Positions 6,434 to 12,027 of a stretch of DNA of 12,027 nucleotides are shown in pieces. The stretch's first letter is position 1; each line of letters opens with the position of its first letter. The stretch covers positions 1-12,027 of the forward strand of contig JAZNEA010000089.1 of assembly GCA_045588325.1 (NCBI GenBank). The letters run 5' to 3'. The position numbers were made by a program, and so were the translations under genes. Source of the stretch: RGIG7378 sp045588325 (GTDB taxonomy: Bacteria; Bacillota; Clostridia; RGIG7378). A model generated the notes under the pieces. The model did not search any database. It had not been told where the DNA came from and was given only the letters and a program-made list of their open reading frames with translations.

Positions 6434-8116
6434 ATGACAAAGGTAAAGGATTTACCTTACAAGAGAGCGACTATAGAGGCGTTGACTGAGGCCTATAACA
6501 AGTTTGAATCCGATGTTCTGGCAGCCACATCTGCTGAGCAGGTGCTGCAGGCACGTAAGGAGTTCCTGGATGGTGGAGCATGCGACTTTTTCACTAATTC
6601 AGCATTGGCTCAGTGCAGATTTACCCTGGACATGAGCAACGAGTTTTATAAGGAGGAGCAGGATTATTACGACGAAAATGGCCCTCTGGCATCCAACTTG
6701 TTGGTAAAGATGGCCGACCTGATGCTCACCAGCCCATATAGGGCAGAGTTGGAAAAGGCATTGCCCGCTCCTATTTTCCTGAACTATGAGTTTGCCAAAA
6801 AGGCGCACAGCGAGGCAATTATTCAAGATGAGCAGGAGGAGAATGCGTTAGTTACTGGCTACTCACAGCTCATGAGCGGTCTGATGTTGGATTGGAATGG
6901 AGAGAAAAAGCCTCTGTCCTATGTGCGCGGATTTTTGGAGGACCAGGATCGCAATGTGAGAAGGGCTGCATCCGAGGCAATTGGCAAGGGATTGGAGTCC
7001 GTCTCTGATCAGTTGGACAAATATTATGACGATTTGGTTCGCGTTCGTGATCGCATGGCCAAAAAGTTAGGATATGAGAATTACATTGAGCTGGGCTATT
7101 ACCGCATGGGACGTATAGACTACGACAAGGATATGGTTGAGAAGTTCCGCGCCAACGTGCTGGAGTCAATTGTTCCTGCAGTCCGCGATATTAAGGCCAA
7201 GATTGCCAAGGAGTTGGGCATTGACCAGATTATGATTTACGATAACGACATCGTATCAGCTGAGGGCAACCCACGTCCTATGGGCAACAAGGACGAGATC
7301 TTTGCTGCTGCAAAGCAGATGTACAACGAGATGAACCCTGAGATAGGAGCATTCATGGAGGCAATGCAGGAGGCAGAGGCCTTTGACGTGGAGCCCAGAG
7401 TGGGCAAGTGGGGAGGCGGATACTGCACAAACTTTGCCAGATTCAAGCAGCCCTTTATTCTGGCCAACTTTAATGGTTCTTCTGGAGATATCGACGTAAT
7501 GACCCACGAGTTTGGCCACGCATGGGCAATGCATAAGGCAAACTACGAGGGCGATTTGGAGAGTGACGTTGGTTCTATGGAAACTGCAGAGACACACTCC
7601 ATGAGCATGGAATTTTTCAGCTGGCCCTGGATGCATCTGTTCTTTGCAGACGCTAAGGCATATTGTCGTAAGCATTTGACAGACGCTCTGACATTTATTC
7701 CTTATGGAGTAATTGTGGATGAGTTCCAGCACAGAGTGTACCAGGAGCCCAACATGACACCAGCAGAGCGCAATCAGGTATGGTTGGAGTTGGAGGCAAA
7801 ATACAGACCTTATATTTCATACCAGGGTATTCCTTATTTGGAAAAGGGAACGAGATGGCAGCACCAGATGCATATCTACGAGAGCCCCTTCTATTACATC
7901 GATTACTGCCTGGCACAGGTTGTGGCGTTGGAGTTCCTGTCCGAGTCCCTGGAAAACTATGAGGACGCACTGGCAAGGTACATGGATCACGCCGCCCGCG
8001 GAGGAAAATACGCATTTAACACATTGGTAAAGATGGCAGGTTTGGCCAGCCCCTTTGAGGAGGGAGCCTTGGACAAGGTTATCGCTACCATTATGGAAAA
8101 ATTGGAGACATTGTAA
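6434..8116 (+). CDS. M3 family oligoendopeptidase (zinc metallopeptidase)
   Basis: This cytoplasmic zinc peptidase cleaves short peptides internally. It has 560 residues. The active site HEFGH (358-362) supplies two zinc-binding histidines and the catalytic Glu359. The third ligand is Glu386 in ETHSMSMEF, 24 residues after the second His, close to the spacing in thimet oligopeptidase. The mostly helical N-terminal part, roughly residues 1-330, is typical of M3 enzymes, which shield the active site so that only oligopeptides enter. The length is nearer to the shorter non-PepF branch of M3B than to PepF itself (about 600). The start is supported by AAGGGAGG at 6418-6425, 8 bases upstream. There is no signal peptide. 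An M29 aminopeptidase gene follows 13 bases after the stop, suggesting stepwise breakdown of peptides to amino acids. Confidence 0.94.
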   Translation: MTKVKDLPYKRATIEALTEAYNKFESDVLAATSAEQVLQARKEFLDGGACDFFTNSALAQCRFTLDMSNEFYKEEQDYYDENGPLASNLLVKMADLMLTSPYRAELEKALPAPIFLNYEFAKKAHSEAIIQDEQEENALVTGYSQLMSGLMLDWNGEKKPLSYVRGFLEDQDRNVRRAASEAIGKGLESVSDQLDKYYDDLVRVRDRMAKKLGYENYIELGYYRMGRIDYDKDMVEKFRANVLESIVPAVRDIKAKIAKELGIDQIMIYDNDIVSAEGNPRPMGNKDEIFAAAKQMYNEMNPEIGAFMEAMQEAEAFDVEPRVGKWGGGYCTNFARFKQPFILANFNGSSGDIDVMTHEFGHAWAMHKANYEGDLESDVGSMETAETHSMSMEFFSWPWMHLFFADAKAYCRKHLTDALTFIPYGVIVDEFQHRVYQEPNMTPAERNQVWLELEAKYRPYISYQGIPYLEKGTRWQHQMHIYESPFYYIDYCLAQVVALEFLSESLENYEDALARYMDHAARGGKYAFNTLVKMAGLASPFEEGALDKVIATIMEKLETL

Positions 8117-8129
8117 TTAAGAGGGTGGT

Positions 8130-9245
8130 ATGAGAGATAGCAGAATTCAGACACTAGCACACAATTTGGTCAACTATTCCTGCAAAATTCAGCCTGGGGA
8201 GAAGCTTCTGGTTGAGATGACAGGTGTAGATCCTGAGATTGGCAAGGCAATCGCAGAGGAGACATACAAGGTTGGGGGACACCCTTTTATTCAGGTGGTT
8301 GATCCTGGCGTAAAGAGAGCCATCATGATGGGCATGACCGACGAACAGGCTGCCCTCATGGCAAAGTACGACGCATATCGCATGTCCGACATGGATGCGT
8401 ATATTGGGATTCGCGGTGGCGACAACCTCTTTGAGGAGGTGGACGTTCCTGCGGAGCAGCGCAAGGCATATCAATTGGGATATTCCAAGCTGGTGCATAT
8501 GGATATTCGTCTTAACCATACCAAGTGGTGCGTAATGCGCTGGCCAACCCCCGGCATGGCCCAGTCTGCAGGCCAATCAACAGAGGCCTTCGAGGACTTT
8601 TACTTTGACGTATGCTGTCTGGATTACTCCAAGATGGACAGGGCAATGGATTCCCTCAAGGCGTTGATGGAGCGCACGGACAAGGTCAGGCTGGTTGCGC
8701 AGGATACAGACATCACCTTCTCCATTAAGGGAATGCCCGCCATCAAGTGCGCAGGCTCCTTGAACATCCCCGATGGCGAGATTTACTCTGCACCAGTTAA
8801 GGATTCTGTCAATGGAGTTATCCATTACAACACACCGTCCATGAACCAGGGCAAGAAGTTTGAGGACGTTCGCCTGACATTTAAGGATGGCAAGATTGTG
8901 GAGGCAACAGCAAACGACACCGAAACAATTAACAAGATTTTTGATGTGGACGACGGCGCAAGGTATGTGGGCGAGTTCGCAATTGGCGTGAATCCATATA
9001 TTAACAAGCCCATGTTGGACACACTTTTTGACGAGAAGATTGCAGGATCCATCCACTTTACTCCCGGCAACAGTTACGACGACTGCGACAACGGTAACAA
9101 GTCTGCTTTGCACTGGGACCTGGTGCTCATTATGACACCTGAGTATGGTGGAGGCGAAATCTGGTTTGACGATGTGCTGATCCGCAAGGATGGCAGATTT
9201 GTGGTGCCAGAACTGGAGTGCCTGAACCCCGAAAATTTAAAATAA
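8130..9245 (+). CDS. M29 family aminopeptidase (short form)
   Basis: This metal-dependent aminopeptidase removes N-terminal residues from peptides in the cytoplasm. The metal-site residues expected for M29 (AmpS/AmpT/PepS) line up: Glu217 in DGEIYSAP, Glu282 in GEFAIG, His309 in SIHFTPGNSY with Tyr316 seven residues later, then His328 and Asp330 in LHWDL. The protein has 371 residues against roughly 405-415 in typical members. Part of the difference is a His309-His328 gap of 19 residues, where the other M29 protein in this window has 33. The N-terminal domain keeps PGEKLLVEM and GGHPFIQVV. The start has GAGGG just upstream (8121-8125). It is the last gene of the operon, 13 bases after the M3 peptidase gene. 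Lysine codons are 23 AAG to 2 AAA. Confidence 0.92.
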   Translation: MRDSRIQTLAHNLVNYSCKIQPGEKLLVEMTGVDPEIGKAIAEETYKVGGHPFIQVVDPGVKRAIMMGMTDEQAALMAKYDAYRMSDMDAYIGIRGGDNLFEEVDVPAEQRKAYQLGYSKLVHMDIRLNHTKWCVMRWPTPGMAQSAGQSTEAFEDFYFDVCCLDYSKMDRAMDSLKALMERTDKVRLVAQDTDITFSIKGMPAIKCAGSLNIPDGEIYSAPVKDSVNGVIHYNTPSMNQGKKFEDVRLTFKDGKIVEATANDTETINKIFDVDDGARYVGEFAIGVNPYINKPMLDTLFDEKIAGSIHFTPGNSYDDCDNGNKSALHWDLVLIMTPEYGGGEIWFDDVLIRKDGRFVVPELECLNPENLK

Positions 9246-9252
9246 TGAACTT

Positions 9253-9279
9253 AAGTCCTGCTTTTTGCGGGACTTTTTT
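9253..9279 (+). terminator. Intrinsic terminator between M29 and aldo/keto reductase genes
   Basis: A 9-bp stem (9253-9261 with 9267-9275, one T-G wobble) has loop TTTTT and a T-run to 9279. It starts 8 bases after the M29 stop. The T-run runs straight into the ribosome binding site GGAGG (9280-9284) of the next gene. Confidence 0.8.
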
Positions 9280-9288
9280 GGAGGAAAC

Positions 9289-10209
9289 ATGAAAAAGGTA
9301 AGCTTAGGAAAATCTGGATTGCAGGTGCCGGCAGTGGTGGTGGGATGCATGAGAATCGGCAACATGGGCCAGGAGCAGTTGGGCAAGTTCGTCCACGGTG
9401 CTATGGACATGGGGGCAAACTTCTTTGACCACGCGGACATATACGACGGAGGCAGATGCGAGGAACATTTTGGAAGGCTGCTGGCCGAGGACAAGAGCCT
9501 GCACAGAGAGGATATGTTCATTCAGTCCAAGTGTGGCATTCGCCCTGGCAGGTACGACCAGTCCAAGGAATACATATTGGAGTCAGTGGACAACATTCTG
9601 ACGAGGTTGCAGACGGATTATCTGGACATGCTGCTGTTACACAGGCCAGACGCATTGGTGGAGCCTGACGAGGTTGCAGAGGCCTTTGATGTTTTGGAAA
9701 GTTCGGGTAAGGTCAGGCATTTTGGCGTGTCCAATCATCGACCTAGCCAGATGCAACTGCTGAATACTAGCGTAAAGCAGACCTTGCAGGCAAATCAGTT
9801 GCAGTTTAGCATACCAGTTTCTAACATGGTGGCTGCTGGACTGGAGGTGGATATGGACACAGAAGGTTCTGCCGACAGAGACGGAGCGGTGCTGGACTAC
9901 TGTCGCATCAACAAGGTGACCATCCAAGCGTGGTCGCCATTCCAGATGCCTAATTGGGGAGGTTGCTATGTAGGCAATCCCCAGTACGCAAAGCTCAACG
10001 AGACAATGGAGGCGCTGGCACCAGAATACGGTCTGGATGTGACCGGCTTGGGTGCAGCATGGATAATGAGGCATCCCGCAAACATGCAGGTTGTTATGGG
10101 AACCACAAAAATAGAGCGCATAGCATCTGCAGTCAAGGCCTCGGAGACGGAACTGAGCCGTGAGGACTGGTATAGACTGTATCTGGATGCGGGACATATA
10201 TTGCCATAG
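9289..10209 (+). CDS. Aldo/keto reductase, YdhF-like
   Basis: This is an NAD(P)H-dependent carbonyl reductase of 306 residues with the TIM-barrel aldo/keto reductase pattern. The catalytic tetrad is Asp47 and Tyr52 (in FFDHADIYD), Lys81 (in QSKCGI) and His118 (in LLLHRPD). SGKVRHFGVSN, and GTTKIERI near the C-terminus, are cofactor-region motifs shared with E. coli YdhF. The physiological substrate is unknown. I start at the ATG at 9289, served by GGAGG at 9280-9284. An in-frame TTG at 9265 lies inside the terminator loop and is rejected. The only transcription source seen upstream is readthrough of the 9253-9279 terminator, or an unseen promoter inside the M29 gene. The gene converges on the second M29 gene. 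Confidence 0.93.
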   Translation: MKKVSLGKSGLQVPAVVVGCMRIGNMGQEQLGKFVHGAMDMGANFFDHADIYDGGRCEEHFGRLLAEDKSLHREDMFIQSKCGIRPGRYDQSKEYILESVDNILTRLQTDYLDMLLLHRPDALVEPDEVAEAFDVLESSGKVRHFGVSNHRPSQMQLLNTSVKQTLQANQLQFSIPVSNMVAAGLEVDMDTEGSADRDGAVLDYCRINKVTIQAWSPFQMPNWGGCYVGNPQYAKLNETMEALAPEYGLDVTGLGAAWIMRHPANMQVVMGTTKIERIASAVKASETELSREDWYRLYLDAGHILP

Positions 10210-10215
10210 GATGTT

Positions 10216-10300
10216 GTTACTTTGGACCGCCCCAAAGTAACCAAAAGGCGCCGGCTACTCCCGCAAGCGCCGGAGGCACGGCTTAGGGCGCTGCCCTAAG
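10216..10300. repeat. Paired hairpins resembling a dispersed intergenic repeat
   Basis: Two strong hairpins follow the reductase gene. The first is a perfect 10-bp stem (10216-10225 with 10232-10241) with loop ACCGCC. The second is a perfect 8-bp stem (10282-10289 with 10293-10300) with loop GCT. Between them is a GC-rich stretch with GCGCC at 10248-10252 and again near 10266. Neither hairpin has a T-run, so they are poor intrinsic terminators. The compact, GC-rich, non-coding form suggests a REP- or BIME-like element. Only one copy lies in this window, so its dispersed nature is inferred. Confidence 0.5.
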
Positions 10301-10319
10301 AACCCGGGGGTGCTTAGTT

Positions 10320-10347
10320 AAAAGTGAAAAGTGAAGAGTGAAAAGGG
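10320..10347. repeat. Tandem 7-base repeat, four copies
   Basis: AAAAGTG occurs at 10320-10326 and 10327-10333, followed by AAGAGTG (10334-10340) and AAAAGGG (10341-10347). A/G-rich sequence of the same style continues to about 10380. It contains no gene. Short tandem heptamers of this kind usually arise by slippage. Confidence 0.6.
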
Positions 10348-10416
10348 CAGTTAAGAACTAAGAGATAAAAGAGAAGAAAGTGGGCTAGTTATGAGTTAAC
10401 AGCTGACCAATTTTAT

Positions 10417-10508
10417 TAACTCTTAAATCTTATCTATTATCTCAAATAAAAAGTTGGCTAACTATTCGCTAGCCAACTTTTTTATCTCCTAACTCTTACC
10501 TATTATCT
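10417..10508. repeat. Direct repeat flanking the bidirectional terminator
   Basis: TAACTCTTA and CTATTATCT occur together at 10417-10442 and again at 10490-10508, either side of the terminator hairpin. The second copy is 7 bases shorter in its middle and runs into the stop codon of the minus-strand M29 gene. The repeats are C/T-rich on the plus strand, roughly complementary in style to the A/G-rich block at 10320-10380. Confidence 0.55.
10448..10483. terminator. Bidirectional intrinsic terminator between convergent genes
   Basis: A 13-bp stem (10448-10460 with 10470-10482) has a 9-base loop. It shows T's on the plus strand after the stem and A's before it, so it can act on both strands. It sits between the reductase gene (+) and the second M29 gene (-), which converge here. 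Confidence 0.88.
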
Positions 10509-11724
10509 AAAACACAAAGTTTCCGTTGACAAAGATCGGAATCTCTCGGCCAGAGCTGTCCTTTCCGATTATGCTCAGGTCTGGGGTGCCAATCATAAAG
10601 TCCACATGCTCCGCGGAACAGTTGATCCCGGCCGCCAGCTTCTCCTCCTCGGACATGGCCTCTCCACCAGCAACGCAGGAGCCGTATGCCCTGCCCAGAG
10701 CCAGGTGGCAACTGGCATTTTCGTCAAACAGAGTGTTGTAGAACAAGGTGTTCATGTTGGAAATGGGGCTGTTGTGGGGGACCAGGGCAACCTCGCCGAG
10801 TCTGGCGGCGCCCTCATCGGTGTCGATAATGCCCTTGAGAATGTCGTACCCCTTGGCTGCGTAGAAATCTACTACCTTGCCGTCCTTAAAGGTCATGCCA
10901 AAGTCCTCGACTATAGAGCCGTTGTGGATCAGGGGCATGGAGGCAACCACTTTGCCGTCCACCTTAAGACGATGGGGAGCGGAGAACACTTCCTCCGTTG
11001 GCATATTCGCAATGAAGGCATATCCGTCTGTTGCAACCTCTCCTGCAGAGACGAAATGATAGCCCTTAGGCAGACCCATGGTCAAATTTGTTCCCAGAGA
11101 ATTGGTATAGTGTAGCTCTACCAGGTCCATGCTGTTCAGCGCCCTGGCGTGGTGGGCCATCTCCTCAAGATGCTTGCGCCAGGATTCTACCGGGTCTGGA
11201 GTATCCAGTCTCATGGACCTTGCGATTTTCTGCCACAGTGCCTCTACGGCCTCTTCTTCGCTGAGGTCAGGGCATACCCTCTTAGCCCACGCAGGGGTTG
11301 GCATGGCGGCGAGGCACCAGCGAATGTCGTTAATCATGGAGGCATCGTAGAACTTTTTGCAGGCCTGACGCATGGAACGGGACGAAGATATGAGTTTGGC
11401 AGGGTCCACGTCGGCAAAAATGTCCGGGTCATCGGACAGGATGCTTATGTAGGCCATGTGATTTTCGGCAATGTAGTTGCGGGAGTCTGCAACCCAAGCG
11501 GGGATGTCTGCCAGGTCTGATGCGGACTCAAAGGTATATTTTATTTTGGAGGAGAGCTCATCCCTCCAGTACATAAAAACTCTCTTGGCGCCGGCCTCGT
11601 ATGCTGATTCCTGAACCAGGCGGGCAAAGGCGGCGTTGTTAATGTCAGCGTTAATGGCAACAAGGTCTCCGCAGTGAACATTGGCACCAACGCGGGTGAT
11701 TAAATCGGCGTATTTCTTAAGCAT
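10507..11724 (-). CDS. M29 family aminopeptidase (full-length form)
   Basis: This is a second cytoplasmic metal-dependent aminopeptidase, 405 residues, close to the usual family length. The metal-site residues are Glu245 in PTEEVFSAP, Glu311 in LGEVAL, His340, Tyr347 in HLALGRAY, and His373 and Asp375 in EHVDFM. Their spacings (66, 29, 7, 26 and 2) match my recollection of the metal and catalytic site of Thermus AmpT. The start has GGAGG 8 bases upstream, reading on the minus strand. It is a single-gene unit with its own promoter (11754-11782) and the shared terminator at 10448-10483. It is only distantly similar to the 8130-9245 protein, so the two are probably old paralogues with different peptide preferences rather than a recent duplication. 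Confidence 0.94.
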   Translation of the reverse strand: MLKKYADLITRVGANVHCGDLVAINADINNAAFARLVQESAYEAGAKRVFMYWRDELSSKIKYTFESASDLADIPAWVADSRNYIAENHMAYISILSDDPDIFADVDPAKLISSSRSMRQACKKFYDASMINDIRWCLAAMPTPAWAKRVCPDLSEEEAVEALWQKIARSMRLDTPDPVESWRKHLEEMAHHARALNSMDLVELHYTNSLGTNLTMGLPKGYHFVSAGEVATDGYAFIANMPTEEVFSAPHRLKVDGKVVASMPLIHNGSIVEDFGMTFKDGKVVDFYAAKGYDILKGIIDTDEGAARLGEVALVPHNSPISNMNTLFYNTLFDENASCHLALGRAYGSCVAGGEAMSEEEKLAAGINCSAEHVDFMIGTPDLSIIGKDSSGREIPIFVNGNFVF

Positions 11725-11753
11725 GGATTTTCCTCCGGAAGTGTATATGCAAC

Positions 11754-11782
11754 ATAATAACCAAGGGAGGAGAGAATTGCAA
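11754..11782 (-). promoter_or_regulatory. Promoter of the minus-strand M29 gene
   Basis: Reading the minus strand, TTGCAA (11782-11777) and TATTAT (11759-11754) are 17 bases apart. The predicted transcript start leaves a leader of about 20-25 bases before the ATG at 11724. Confidence 0.6.
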
Positions 11783-11801
11783 TTTTAGATAAAATTCGAT
11801 G

Positions 11802-11830
11802 TTTACCAACAAAGAAATGAGGCTTAAAAT
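11802..11830 (+). promoter_or_regulatory. Promoter of the lipoprotein gene
   Basis: TTTACC (11802-11807) and TAAAAT (11825-11830) are separated by 17 bases, giving a start near 11837 and a leader of about 26 bases. It is back to back with the M29 promoter; the two do not overlap. Confidence 0.5.
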
Positions 11831-11862
11831 AGTGATGTAAACAACAGGATTTGGAGGTAGAG

Positions 11863-12027
11863 ATGAAGAGAAGTGTAAGAGCGATTCTGGTTTTGCTGAC
11901 TGTAGTTGCCCTGTTATGCGTGGCTGCCTGCGGGGGAGCCCTGACTGCTACGCCAACAGCAACACCAGGGGCAACGGCCACACCAACTGCAACGCCGACA
12001 GCAACACCAGGGGCAACGGCTACACCA
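11863..12027 (+). CDS. Lipoprotein with Thr/Pro-rich repeat linker (partial, runs off window)
   Basis: The first 55 codons are visible. The N-terminus is a lipoprotein signal: basic MKRSVR, a hydrophobic core to about residue 20, then lipobox VAAC with the lipidated Cys23. After GGAL comes a 14-residue unit, TATPTATPGATATP, repeated exactly twice (28-41 and 42-55) and still running at the window edge. Such Thr/Pro linkers usually hold an extracellular domain away from the membrane. The globular part, and so the function, lies beyond the window; solute-binding and cell-wall proteins are both possible. GGAGG at 11853-11857, 5 bases before the ATG, supports the start. It is divergent from the M29 gene, with 138 bases between the two start codons. 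Confidence 0.88.
   Translation, partial: MKRSVRAILVLLTVVALLCVAACGGALTATPTATPGATATPTATPTATPGATATP
11944..12027 (+). repeat. 42-base tandem repeat in the lipoprotein gene
   Basis: Two 42-base units (11944-11985 and 11986-12027) encode the same 14 residues and differ at only three bases, all in third codon positions. The repeat continues to the window edge, so the copy number is unknown. Confidence 0.9.

Noticed and set aside
10320..10508. CRISPR array
   Set aside because: The repeats are 7-9 bases, imperfect and without regular spacers, and no cas gene is in the window.
10606..11115. A 169-codon plus-strand open frame
   Set aside because: It lies wholly inside the minus-strand M29 gene, whose metal-site motifs and ribosome binding site are clear; the plus-strand frame has neither.

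Overview
The window looks like chromosomal DNA from a Gram-positive anaerobe of the Bacillota, probably class Clostridia. The signs are strong AGGAGG-type ribosome binding sites, frequent TTG codons and candidate TTG starts, a 5S rRNA followed at once by tRNA-Asn, sigma-A-like promoters, and a lipoprotein with a Thr/Pro-rich linker. The assignment rests on gene style and family content, so genus and species cannot be given.

Layout. (1) 1-243: the tail of an rRNA operon, with 5S rRNA, tRNA-Asn(GTT) and an intrinsic terminator. (2) 244-1139: about 230 bases of non-coding DNA carrying scrambled tRNA-Asn fragments, then a single gene for an unrecognised four-helix membrane protein with its own promoter. 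The terminator after it is an exact 33-base copy of the one after the tRNA. (3) 1156-3300: a three-gene drug-efflux type operon (TetR/AcrR regulator, ABC ATPase, ABC-2 permease) whose genes overlap; it ends at its own terminator. (4) 3282-9279: six co-directional genes packed into what looks like one operon: short-chain dehydrogenase, EamA transporter, YitT-family membrane protein, a small soluble protein (possibly DUF3877), an M3 oligoendopeptidase and an M29 aminopeptidase. (5) 9289-10209: a YdhF-like aldo/keto reductase whose ribosome binding site touches the T-run of the preceding terminator. (6) 10210-10506: a gene-free stretch of hairpin repeats, A/G-rich 7-mer repeats and a bidirectional terminator. 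(7) 10507-12027: a second M29 aminopeptidase on the minus strand, divergent from a lipoprotein gene that runs off the window.

How the genes fit together. The M3 oligoendopeptidase and the two M29 aminopeptidases would let the cell degrade short peptides in the cytoplasm. The EamA and YitT proteins are membrane proteins of unknown substrate, and the two oxidoreductases are NAD(P)H-dependent by family. The TetR-ABC operon is a self-contained export module. Its lysine codon use (26 AAA and 18 AAG over its three genes) differs sharply from that of two genes counted in the next operon (4 AAA and 37 AAG), which suggests a separate origin. I see no CRISPR array, integrase, transposase or phage gene. 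No complete novel system is evident. The best leads are the tRNA-derived debris with its duplicated terminator, the codon-use boundary near position 3250, and the uncharacterised proteins at 579-1061 and 5894-6415.
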